This document shows positions 1 through 6,363 of a stretch of 64,000 nt of DNA, piece by piece (position 1 is the stretch's first letter; every line of letters begins with the position of its first letter). The position numbers were made by a program, and so were the translations under genes. This DNA is from Xylanibacter ruminicola. GTDB taxonomy: Bacteria > Bacteroidota > Bacteroidia > Bacteroidales > Bacteroidaceae. The notes below the pieces were generated by a model. It searched no databases and had not been told where the DNA came from. It was given only the letters and a program-made list of their open reading frames with translations. The stretch covers positions 1 to 64,000 of the forward strand of contig SUYC01000007.1 in NCBI GenBank assembly GCA_015060625.1, in the 5' to 3' direction.

Positions 1-38
1 AACTCAAACACGTTAAAATCTTCTGTTTTTTCCATTTT

Positions 39-67
39 AAACGTTGTTTTTTATTCAACGTTTTTCA
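39..67. terminator. Possible terminator hairpin at window start
   Basis: The arms AAACGTTG (39-46) and CAACGTTT (56-63) form a perfect 8-bp inverted repeat with a T-rich loop, followed by a short T run. It may end a gene lying before the window. Nothing else is recognisable in 1-153. Confidence 0.3.
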
Positions 68-153
68 GGGCAAGACACACTTTTTTGGTGTGTGGGGGTG
101 ATTTGGGTGGATTATTTTTTCGGTGAATTCTTGCTGGTTTCATTTTATTCTTG

Positions 154-161
154 TACCTTTG
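154..161 (+). promoter_or_regulatory. Bacteroidota -7 box TACCTTTG before WYL gene
   Basis: TACCTTTG matches the TAnnTTTG consensus. A partial -33 element (CTTG at 130-133) lies 20 nt upstream. The box ends only 5 nt before the ATG at 167, so transcription from here would give an almost leaderless mRNA. Confidence 0.5.
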
Positions 162-166
162 CAGGC

Positions 167-1057
167 ATGAAACCAGCTCAGATTTTTCACCAGTATATAT
201 GGCTTATCAACACGCTGCGAGTGTATCGCGCGCTGACGCTTGATGAGCTCGACCAGATGTGGCGCCGGGATAGGGTGACCGATGGCAATCAGCTGTCGCG
301 CAGCACGCTCACCCGTCACCGCCGCGCTATCTACGACATGTTCGGCATCATCATCGAGGCCGACTCATCAACTTATAAATATAGTATCCAAAATGCTGAT
401 GCGCTTGCCAATGGCAGTATTGCGCAGTGGCTGTATAACACGCTGTCGGTGCATGGGGTGCTGGCCGAGTGTGCGGGCGTGAAGGATCGCGTGGTGCTCG
501 AGAACATCCCCTCGGGGGTGGAGTATCTCAGCGTTATCATCCACGCTTTCCACACGGGGCGGCGCCTGCTGATGGGCTACCAGAAGTTTAATGGCGAGGG
601 CTATGTGAAAACGGTGTGCCCCTACGCCTTGAAACTGTTTCACCAGCGATGGTATCTGTTGGCGCTGAACGATGTGCAGCAGCTGCGCATCTATGCCCTC
701 GACCGCATCACGTCGCTCACTGCTACCGACGAGGCGTTTGAGATGCCCGACGACTTTTCGCCTCAGGATTATTTTTCGGAGTATTTCGGGGTGCTGACCA
801 CCGACACGCCCATGGCCCACGTGGTGATTCGCGCCTACGACTATACGCCCAACTACCTGCGCACCTTGCCGCTGCACCACTCGCAGCGCGAGGTGAACAC
901 CACCGAGCATTATGCCGACTTTGCGTTTGATATCCGTCCCACGCACGATTTCCTGGGGCAGCTGCTGTCGCATGGTGCTGGCATCGAGGTGCTGTCGCCG
1001 CCCGATGTGCGCCAGCTGATGCGGCAAAAATTGGCCGAAGGTCTTAAAAGATATTAA
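167..1057 (+). CDS. WYL-domain transcriptional regulator
   Basis: This 296-residue protein has an N-terminal helix-turn-helix region (about residues 1-60, with SRSTLTRHRRAIYD) and a central WYL domain (GYQKFNG, then PYALKLFHQRWYLLALN and YALDRI). The C-terminal part fits a WCX-type extension. WYL regulators bind DNA and sense ligands, often nucleic acids or nucleotides, and several control phage-defence loci. The frame is open upstream, but the -7 box at 154-161 favours the ATG at 167. A hairpin terminator follows at 1064, so it is probably monocistronic. The gene lies just before two small paralogous genes and a candidate defence pair. Family assignment is firm; the regulated target is not known. 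Confidence 0.85.
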   Translation: MKPAQIFHQYIWLINTLRVYRALTLDELDQMWRRDRVTDGNQLSRSTLTRHRRAIYDMFGIIIEADSSTYKYSIQNADALANGSIAQWLYNTLSVHGVLAECAGVKDRVVLENIPSGVEYLSVIIHAFHTGRRLLMGYQKFNGEGYVKTVCPYALKLFHQRWYLLALNDVQQLRIYALDRITSLTATDEAFEMPDDFSPQDYFSEYFGVLTTDTPMAHVVIRAYDYTPNYLRTLPLHHSQREVNTTEHYADFAFDIRPTHDFLGQLLSHGAGIEVLSPPDVRQLMRQKLAEGLKRY

Positions 1058-1063
1058 AAAAAT

Positions 1064-1103
1064 CGAGGTGTAGCGTGTTCTGGTACACCTCGTGTTTTAT
1101 TTT
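1064..1103 (+). terminator. Rho-independent terminator after WYL gene
   Basis: Perfect 9-bp stem CGAGGTGTA (1064-1072) / TACACCTCG (1084-1092), followed by a T-rich tract (TGTTTTATTTT). It starts 7 nt after the stop codon. Confidence 0.85.
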
Positions 1104-1190
1104 GCAGCCGAAACCAAATTAACAAGATCTGATGATGGCTCGCAACGGGCTGGTGTCGGATTCTATTAATTCTATTAATTAAAAACAAAT

Positions 1191-1457
1191 ATGGAAGTGA
1201 ATATCGAAGACTTGAAGGCCTGTCAAGAGGGCATCAGGCGCAAGCTCGACCGCGAAATCGAGCAAATGCAAGAGAGTTTAGAGCAGAAGATTAATCTGAT
1301 GCGAGTGTTGGATGCGTCGAACGATCTTATCTCGAAGTACGATCGTCTGGAGCGTGAGCTGCAGGAAGAAAAGGAGAAGCGGCGCTTAATTAAGGTTGTG
1401 AACGTGGCTGGCGACTATAACGACATCCACGATAACGACTGTGTGAACCAGATTTAA
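1191..1457 (+). CDS. Small coiled-coil protein with C-terminal DIHDN motif
   Basis: An 88-residue, highly charged protein. Residues about 5-66 are predicted coiled coil by eye (repeated E/K/R/L heptads such as REIEQMQESLEQKINLM and ERELQEEKEKRR). The last 20 residues hold VAGDYNDIHDNDCVNQI. The next gene starts 13 nt after this stop and carries the related QGSYVDIHDNEVVN near its N-terminus, so the two are probably co-transcribed and functionally linked. The frame is complete, with an AT-rich upstream region. I do not recognise a family with known function. The coiled coil suggests oligomerisation and the DIHDN segment could be a shared binding strand; both are inferences. Confidence 0.65.
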   Translation: MEVNIEDLKACQEGIRRKLDREIEQMQESLEQKINLMRVLDASNDLISKYDRLERELQEEKEKRRLIKVVNVAGDYNDIHDNDCVNQI

Positions 1458-1470
1458 CCCCCTCGAAGCT

Positions 1471-1863
1471 ATGGCAGGAAATACTATTTATGTTCAGGGC
1501 TCGTATGTGGATATCCACGACAACGAGGTGGTGAATCTATCGGTTGACAAGGCGCAGGTGCGCGTGGGCGACCATCAGTGGCCGACCCAGGCGAGCGATG
1601 TGCCCGGGGTGCTGACCGAGAGTGAGTTGTGGCTGAAGGTGCAGCAGGCAGGACTGGTGGATGCCGACGGGCAGCCCACCGTGTCGCGACCCGAGGCAGC
1701 GGTGATGGCCGACATGCTGGCCGAGAGGTTGGGCATTGCCAACAAGTGGAAGTTTTTCGAGCAGTTGTGGCATCGCAACAATATGCGTGGCGACTACAAC
1801 ACCGCTCTCGACCAGCGAAAGACACTGAATTTCCAAGAACGACTGAAGATTATTCTGGGCTGA
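1471..1863 (+). CDS. Small protein with N-terminal DIHDN motif, function unknown
   Basis: This 130-residue protein begins with a short strand-rich segment (IYVQGSYVDIHDNEVVNLS) matching the C-terminal tail of the preceding gene. It continues with a mostly helical domain (about 50-130) containing LTESELWLKVQQAG, MADMLAERLGIANKWKFFEQLWHRNNMRGDYN and a basic C-terminus. The helical part resembles many short Bacteroidales accessory-region proteins, but I cannot name a family. It is 13 nt downstream of the coiled-coil gene and is closed by a strong terminator (1890-1924), so the two form a compact transcriptional unit. No signal peptide or membrane segment is visible, so it is presumably cytoplasmic. 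Confidence 0.65.
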   Translation: MAGNTIYVQGSYVDIHDNEVVNLSVDKAQVRVGDHQWPTQASDVPGVLTESELWLKVQQAGLVDADGQPTVSRPEAAVMADMLAERLGIANKWKFFEQLWHRNNMRGDYNTALDQRKTLNFQERLKIILG

Positions 1864-1889
1864 TTATCAGCTGCTTGCGTTAATCCGTA

Positions 1890-1924
1890 CCCCCTACGCG
1901 TACCCCCTGCGTAGGGGGTTTTTG
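1890..1924 (+). terminator. Strong rho-independent terminator
   Basis: 10-bp GC-rich stem CCCCCTACGC (1890-1899) / GCGTAGGGGG (1909-1918) followed directly by TTTTT. Confidence 0.92.
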
Positions 1925-1938
1925 TGTTTTATTTGTCG

Positions 1939-1946
1939 TATCTTTG
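1939..1946 (+). promoter_or_regulatory. -7 box TATCTTTG for the M15 peptidase transcript
   Basis: TATCTTTG fits TAnnTTTG. The nearest TTTG (1921-1924) is only 14 nt away, so the -33 match is poor. Transcription from here would give a leader of about 180 nt. Confidence 0.5.
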
Positions 1947-1980
1947 CACTCGCAAACCTGCGGTTGCAAGCGTTCTTTGA

Positions 1981-2133
1981 CATGTTGATACCACGAGTAT
2001 CAGGGACACCGTCGCGATTCGCGACCATATTGACGACGACGATAAGCTGACCGAACGATTCGTTCTGTCAGGTCAAGTAAAAATCAAAAATAATTATGAG
2101 CGTACATATAATTAGTCATTAATCAATAACAAC
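1981..2133 (+). other. Structured 5' leader with three hairpins and a short upstream ORF
   Basis: The leader before the M15 peptidase gene contains three inverted repeats: GATAC/GTATC (1987-2001), GTCGCGA/TCGCGAC (2011-2025), and CTGAC-C-GAACG / CGTTC-T-GTCAG (2047-2071). An 8-codon frame follows (ATG at 2096, TAA at 2120-2122) and ends 11 nt before the peptidase ATG. No known riboswitch was recognised. The succession of hairpins plus an upstream ORF suggests post-transcriptional control. Confidence 0.5.
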
Positions 2134-2640
2134 ATGGAACAGATTTTACAGTTGAATAGCGAGACACATCTTTCGTCTCACTTTGTGCTTGGCGAGTTCA
2201 CTCGTAGCAAGTATCCCGAGGTGTATAACATCCCAAGTCATCAGGCGATTGCTCATTTAAAGAACCTCTGCCGATGGTTGGAGGTGTTGAGAGAGCGGGC
2301 TGCACAGCCGATTGTGATCAACTCGGGCTATCGCTCGCCGCAACTTAATAAAAGGGTTGGGGGAGCGCCCACCAGCAACCATCTGACAGGTTGCGCCGCC
2401 GACATTCGTACCAGCGGGATGGAGCAAGCCATCACCTATGCCGCCATCCTGCTGGCCTACGCCCGGGAATCGCAGCAGGAGTTCGACGAGCTGCTGATAG
2501 AAAAGAATCGCTATGGTGCCGTGTGGCTGCACTTTGCCGTCCGCCCCAGCACCCCCTCGGCTTCGCCAGGCAATGCCAGCCCCAGCACCCCCTCGCCCTC
2601 GTCAAAGAACCGCCACAAAGTGGCCTTCATCCAAGCCTAG
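2134..2640 (+). CDS. M15-family zinc peptidase (D-Ala-D-Ala carboxypeptidase type)
   Basis: A 168-residue Peptidase_M15_3-like protein expected to cut D-Ala-containing peptidoglycan stems. Visible family marks are INSGYRSPQLNKRVGG, the zinc-ligand segment SNHLTGCAADI (His and Asp), and the WLH motif supplying the third ligand (VWLHFAV). There is no signal peptide, as in phage or mobile-element endolysins of this type. A Pro/Ser-rich stretch (about residues 138-157) interrupts the usual junction between HFAVR and NRHKV. It coincides with an exact 16-bp DNA repeat, so it looks like a secondary expansion near the C-terminus, away from the metal site. The gene is monocistronic between its own leader and terminator. 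Confidence 0.85.
   Translation: MEQILQLNSETHLSSHFVLGEFTRSKYPEVYNIPSHQAIAHLKNLCRWLEVLRERAAQPIVINSGYRSPQLNKRVGGAPTSNHLTGCAADIRTSGMEQAITYAAILLAYARESQQEFDELLIEKNRYGAVWLHFAVRPSTPSASPGNASPSTPSPSSKNRHKVAFIQA
2544..2595 (+). repeat. Direct repeat inside the M15 peptidase gene
   Basis: CCCCAGCACCCCCTCG occurs exactly at 2544-2559 and 2580-2595, offset 36 bp (12 codons). It encodes the Pro/Ser-rich insertion of the peptidase. Confidence 0.85.
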
Positions 2641-2648
2641 AAACAATC

Positions 2649-2686
2649 AGAGAGCCATGCCCCAGCGGCACGGCTCTCTTTGTTTT
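2649..2686 (+). terminator. Rho-independent terminator after M15 peptidase
   Basis: Stem AGAGAGCC (2649-2656) / GGCTCTCT (2672-2679), extendable past one mismatch by TGCC/GGCA, followed by TTGTTTT. Confidence 0.88.
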
Positions 2687-2770
2687 ATCGTTTTTTTGAG
2701 TTGAATTAGCATAAATTAACACTGAAATTGTCAATGCATATTATGAATGCGTATAATTGCAAAATAAATA

Positions 2771-2802
2771 TTTGGTAGTTTCAAAACTTCTTTCTATCTT
2801 TG
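2771..2802 (+). promoter_or_regulatory. Consensus Bacteroidota promoter for the ATPase/nuclease pair
   Basis: TTTG (2771-2774), 20 nt spacer, TATCTTTG (2795-2802): an exact match to the sigma-ABfr type consensus. The ATPase ATG is 55 nt further on. Confidence 0.85.
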
Positions 2803-2857
2803 CAGCAGAAAAAATTTAAACTCATAAGAGAATTTCTTCTCAATTGAAAACGTATTT

Positions 2858-4018
2858 ATGGCTTCGCTGCATATAAAAAGTTTTGGTCCAATAGTGGACT
2901 CAACTAGAATTGAGTTGACACCCTTAATGGTCCTCATAGGGCGTCAGAGTGCCGGTAAGAGTACTTTTATGAAGGTGCTCTGCTTTTGCCGTTGGATAGA
3001 GAAGAAGATCATGGTATCTACCGACGACATAGTTAGCCAGTACACCCACTACAACCGCTTCGTCAAGGAACTCAAGCTGTTCTATCGCTTCAATGATGAG
3101 TTTTTTACAGATGACACCCACCTCATGTATGATGGCGATAACATCACTATTAATTATCATGGTGTGAATGGCAATGCCCAAATCCTTCGAAAGAAGTCAT
3201 TTGCCGAGAAGAGGTTTAATACTAAGTTGTGCTACATTCCTGCCGAAAGAAACCTTATTTCGGCCATCCAGAATGTCGATAAAACCTACAAAGCTACTGA
3301 ACGCGATGTTTTGTTCAACTTCATCTACGAATGGGATGAGGCAAAGACACCTTACACCAGCGAGCATCCCTTTAAGTTGGCTGCAACCGGAGGATTCAGT
3401 TATGTGAATAAATCAGGTGCAGATGTGTTAGTTCGCGAAGATGGCACTGAGACTCCAGCCTTTTATGCATCGAGCGGCATGCAGAGCGTAATGCCTATGG
3501 ATGTAATGGCTAACTACGTCACAGATTGCGTAGGAAATAATGCTTCGCTGTCGATGCATGAGCGCAATGAGATTAGCAAGACAGATAATGGTCATTCGTA
3601 CAGACGGCTTGAATATCAGTCGGCTCAGTTGTTTATCGAGGAACCAGAACAGAATCTGTATCCCGAGTCACAAAAACTGGTGGTTTTGAGTTTGGTGCGT
3701 TCATTAAAGAAAGCCTTGGAGAACGGTTCGGAGCAGAGTATGACTGTTGTGACCACTCACAGCCCGTATGTAATGTCGGTGGTGAATGTATTGCTGGCAG
3801 CTTCTATTGCAAAAGAAAAAGAACTGAAGCAGACTGTTGTTTCGGACGACTGCATTCTTTCTTCAAAGAGCATCTCTGGATTCTATATCGATGAGAATGG
3901 AATCTTCCAAAACATCATGGACAGCGAAATACCTATGCTCAGTGGCAATGATCTGGATGGCGTGTCGGAATGGGTGGATGAGAGCATAAGTAAGTTGAAC
4001 GAGATTCTGTTTGCTTAA
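2858..4018 (+). CDS. OLD/AAA_15-type ABC-like ATPase, candidate defence component
   Basis: A 386-residue single-domain ATPase of the AAA_15/OLD-like group. Walker A is GRQSAGKST (residues 28-36). An SSGMQ signature-like segment lies near 203-208, Walker B LFIEEPEQN near 260-268, and the H-loop TTHSPYV near 297-303. No TOPRIM nuclease domain follows, unlike full OLD/GajA proteins. The gene has its own consensus promoter and is followed after 4 nt by a small gene with nuclease-like residues, then a terminator, giving a closed two-gene unit. Family knowledge: such ATPases act as sensors or clamps that control a partner effector in anti-phage systems (PARIS, Gabija, Septu). The defence role here is inference from architecture; the ATPase call is firm. 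Confidence 0.85.
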   Translation: MASLHIKSFGPIVDSTRIELTPLMVLIGRQSAGKSTFMKVLCFCRWIEKKIMVSTDDIVSQYTHYNRFVKELKLFYRFNDEFFTDDTHLMYDGDNITINYHGVNGNAQILRKKSFAEKRFNTKLCYIPAERNLISAIQNVDKTYKATERDVLFNFIYEWDEAKTPYTSEHPFKLAATGGFSYVNKSGADVLVREDGTETPAFYASSGMQSVMPMDVMANYVTDCVGNNASLSMHERNEISKTDNGHSYRRLEYQSAQLFIEEPEQNLYPESQKLVVLSLVRSLKKALENGSEQSMTVVTTHSPYVMSVVNVLLAASIAKEKELKQTVVSDDCILSSKSISGFYIDENGIFQNIMDSEIPMLSGNDLDGVSEWVDESISKLNEILFA

Positions 4019-4022
4019 AGTC

Positions 4023-4520
4023 ATGAAGCAGGATAAGAATACATGCTGTTCTACTCATGAGCGTCTGACATCAGAAGGATACGCTCCCGAACAAGTCTTG
4101 CAGTCTCGTGCAAAAATTAGCGTGAGCGAGAATGGTAAGCGCTATCTATTGGCAACAAGCGGAAAGGAAGAATCGGTAGTATATGCAGTAGATGGTAACA
4201 TCGTGACTGAAGGCCAACGTTGCGACAAGTTGGTACTTGTCAGGCGAACGGCAAAAGATGTTACGCCCGAGCAATGGACGGAGTCCTTTGTAGAGCTGAA
4301 GGGGGTGGATACAAATCATGCCATCGATCAATTGCGACAGACTTTGAAGAAGGCGATTTTCAAACATCCATCAAATGATGATGTGCGTGCCCGCATTGTG
4401 GCACAATCTTTTCCTTCCAACAAGTCTAATCCTGCGATGGAGAAGGCAAAGCAAGAGTTTCGCAAAGATTACAATTGTGACCTTCGCGGCATGAAAACCG
4501 GTCAAGAGGATAAGCTATAA
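4023..4520 (+). CDS. Small protein with PD-(D/E)XK-like nuclease signature, partner of the ATPase
   Basis: A 165-residue protein from the ATG at 4023; a TTG 12 nt upstream would overlap the ATPase stop and is less likely. The core reads CDKLVLVRR (D68), then SFVELKG (E91, K93), then helix residues HAIDQLRQTL. That is the D...ExK spacing and strand-helix order of a PD-(D/E)XK nuclease fold. No named family is recognised. It is 4 nt downstream of the AAA ATPase gene, with a shared promoter upstream and a terminator downstream, so it is probably the effector of a two-protein module. Residue pattern is seen; nuclease activity and an anti-phage role are inferred. Alternatives are a catalytically dead PD-(D/E)XK adaptor or a DNA-binding partner. 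Confidence 0.6.
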   Translation: MKQDKNTCCSTHERLTSEGYAPEQVLQSRAKISVSENGKRYLLATSGKEESVVYAVDGNIVTEGQRCDKLVLVRRTAKDVTPEQWTESFVELKGVDTNHAIDQLRQTLKKAIFKHPSNDDVRARIVAQSFPSNKSNPAMEKAKQEFRKDYNCDLRGMKTGQEDKL

Positions 4521-4526
4521 CAAAGC

Positions 4527-4563
4527 AAAGGTCCGTTCTGCAAAATAGAGCGGACCTTTTGTT
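4527..4563. terminator. Bidirectional terminator between nuclease-like gene and susD
   Basis: AAAGGTCCG (4527-4535) / CGGACCTTT (4551-4559) with T-rich flanks on the right and A-rich sequence on the left. It serves the rightward ATPase pair and could also serve the leftward SusC/D operon ending at 4588. Confidence 0.85.
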
Positions 4564-4587
4564 ATTGAAAAAAGCGTACGTTTAGGA

Positions 4588-6318
4588 TTACTCCCAGCCT
4601 GGGTTTTGGGTGAGGTTGGGATTCTTCATCAACTCGGTTTGTGGGATGGGGAAGAGATACATCTTGTCGTTCCACTGGCGGCTGATGGTCTGGCGTTTGT
4701 AGGTGATGGTGCCATCGTCGGATTTGGTGAGCTTCATCTCGACAATGTTCTTAAAGAACTTATCAGCCTCTTTCCAACGGCGTACATCCCAGAAACGATG
4801 ACCCTCGAAAGCTAACTCCACAAAGCGCTCGTTCTGTAGCTTGGTCCAGAAGGTAGTAGCATCCAATCCCTCGGCAAAGGCTGGCATACCTGCACGCAGA
4901 CGCGTTTTGCTGGCTGCCTCGCGAGCTGACATGGGGAACTCGGCGCTGGTAGCATCGGCAGAACCAAGATACTTGAATACAGCCTCGGCATAGTTCAGAT
5001 AAGCCTCGCCCATGCGGAAGGTGAGCCAGGTGTGGCGGCTCTCCTTCAGTTTGGAGTTGCTGGCCAGCGAGATGGCACCATTGCAGAGCTTCTTCAGATA
5101 GTAGCCGGTAGGTGTAGCACCTGTAAGTGGCTCGCCATTGATACCGCCCTGGAAGGTTTCGAGCTTGGTGGCACCAGAGTAGGTGGGCCACTGGTCGCCG
5201 TTAACGGCAACGGTAGCTGCCAGGCGTGGGTCGCGACCTGCGTAGGGGTTATTGGCATCGTAGCCCGAACCAGCCTCGTGGATCGAAAGACCTGTGGCCT
5301 GCATATCGTAGGCGTCAACCAGATTCTGTGTGGGACAGTTGCCACCCGAGCCACCCTCGATACCTGCGGGATAGTTGTTGGTTTCAACAAGGTTGTCGCC
5401 ACTTGCGTTCTTATAGTAACGGCGACCGAACAGAATCTCTTTCATGATTGTAGGCGTGTTAAAGCTGGCAGCATCCCAAAGGTCGGCATACTTCGCGGTA
5501 AGCCCCTTGCCACGAGCCTCGGCGGCATCGAGCAGTTCCTTGGCATAGGTGGCAGCGGTGTGGTAGCGCTCTTTGTCGCCATTGCTATTGAAGAGTGGGC
5601 TTGCCCAGTACAGGGCTGCACGCGCCTTGAGGGCCAGCACAGCCAGTTTGTCGGCGCGGCCTGTCTCCTCGGTACCGGTGGCATACTGGCCCAGATTGCT
5701 GTAGTCTTCGGTAATCTTGCCCTGAATGTCGTTACACTCATCGATAATGAACTTAAACACATCATCGGCGCTGCTGCGGCTGATGCTGTTTGCCTCTTCG
5801 GCCGAAATCTCCTGTTTGACCAGGGGCACACCACCATATTGGCGAACCAGTGCAAAGTAGAAGTAGGCGCGCATAAAGCGGCATTCGTACTGGTAGTGCT
5901 CGTAGCGATACATCTGGGCGCCGTAGTCGGCATTCAGTTTCAGTTCCTCAAAGTCGAGGCCCTGCATCTCGCCCAGCACGTGGTTGCAGGTCTTGATGCC
6001 TGCATACATGCTGTTCCAGATAGAGCCCTTGGCATTGCTGGCACTCCAACCACCGTTGTAGAAATCGTCGATGGCATTGCCCAGTTTGCTATACATGCTC
6101 TCGTCGGTGGCCGAAGCCTGCATGGCACCACCCGAGTAGTTGCCGAAGTCGTAATCGACGGTATTGTAAATATCGGTCATAAAGCCTCCAACATTGCCGA
6201 AGTTCTTGGTGATGTAGTCCTTGTCGTAGATGTTGTACTCTTTGTACTCCATCTTATCATTACAAGAGGCCAATGCCAATGTTGCTAAGGCACCGATGAA
6301 TATTCTATTGAGTTTCAT
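4588..6318 (-). CDS. SusD/RagB-family surface glycan-binding lipoprotein
   Basis: A 576-residue lipoprotein: signal peptide MKLNRIFIGALATLALASC with the lipobox Cys at about residue 19, a helical SusD/TPR-type body, and the family C-terminus (NDKMYLFPIPQTELMKNPNLTQNPGWE-like, split here by position: LFPIPQTE, then NLTQNPGW). It caps a SusC-type channel and binds glycan at the cell surface. The frame continues upstream to 6363, but that part is encoded by a heptamer repeat. The lipoprotein signal fixes the start at 6318. It follows the short SusC by 45 nt and ends the four-gene leftward operon. Predicted ligand: rhamnogalacturonan-derived oligosaccharide, from context only. Confidence 0.93.
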   Translation of the reverse strand: MKLNRIFIGALATLALASCNDKMEYKEYNIYDKDYITKNFGNVGGFMTDIYNTVDYDFGNYSGGAMQASATDESMYSKLGNAIDDFYNGGWSASNAKGSIWNSMYAGIKTCNHVLGEMQGLDFEELKLNADYGAQMYRYEHYQYECRFMRAYFYFALVRQYGGVPLVKQEISAEEANSISRSSADDVFKFIIDECNDIQGKITEDYSNLGQYATGTEETGRADKLAVLALKARAALYWASPLFNSNGDKERYHTAATYAKELLDAAEARGKGLTAKYADLWDAASFNTPTIMKEILFGRRYYKNASGDNLVETNNYPAGIEGGSGGNCPTQNLVDAYDMQATGLSIHEAGSGYDANNPYAGRDPRLAATVAVNGDQWPTYSGATKLETFQGGINGEPLTGATPTGYYLKKLCNGAISLASNSKLKESRHTWLTFRMGEAYLNYAEAVFKYLGSADATSAEFPMSAREAASKTRLRAGMPAFAEGLDATTFWTKLQNERFVELAFEGHRFWDVRRWKEADKFFKNIVEMKLTKSDDGTITYKRQTISRQWNDKMYLFPIPQTELMKNPNLTQNPGWE

Positions 6319-6334
6319 AATACTTATTTTATTA

Positions 6335-6362
6335 CTATTCACTATTAGCTTTTCACTATTCA
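6335..6362. repeat. Degenerate heptamer repeat, susC-susD junction
   Basis: Four 7-nt units on the + strand: CTATTCA, CTATTAG, CTTTTCA, CTATTCA (minus: TGAATAG-type). They fill the gap between the SusC stop and the SusD start codon. Confidence 0.85.
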
Positions 6363-6363
6363 C

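Noticed and set aside
368..1027. A 219-codon open frame antisense to the WYL regulator
   Set aside because: It lies wholly opposite a protein with clear WYL motifs, has no -7 box or recognisable domain, and is explained by codon bias of the real gene.
5032..6288. A 418-codon rightward frame opposite the second susD
   Set aside because: Antisense to a lipoprotein gene with intact family motifs. The translation is valine/glycine-rich without domains.
6319..6363. N-terminal extension of the second SusD (MNSEKLIVNSNK...)
   Set aside because: It is the translated heptamer repeat and would place the lipoprotein signal internally.
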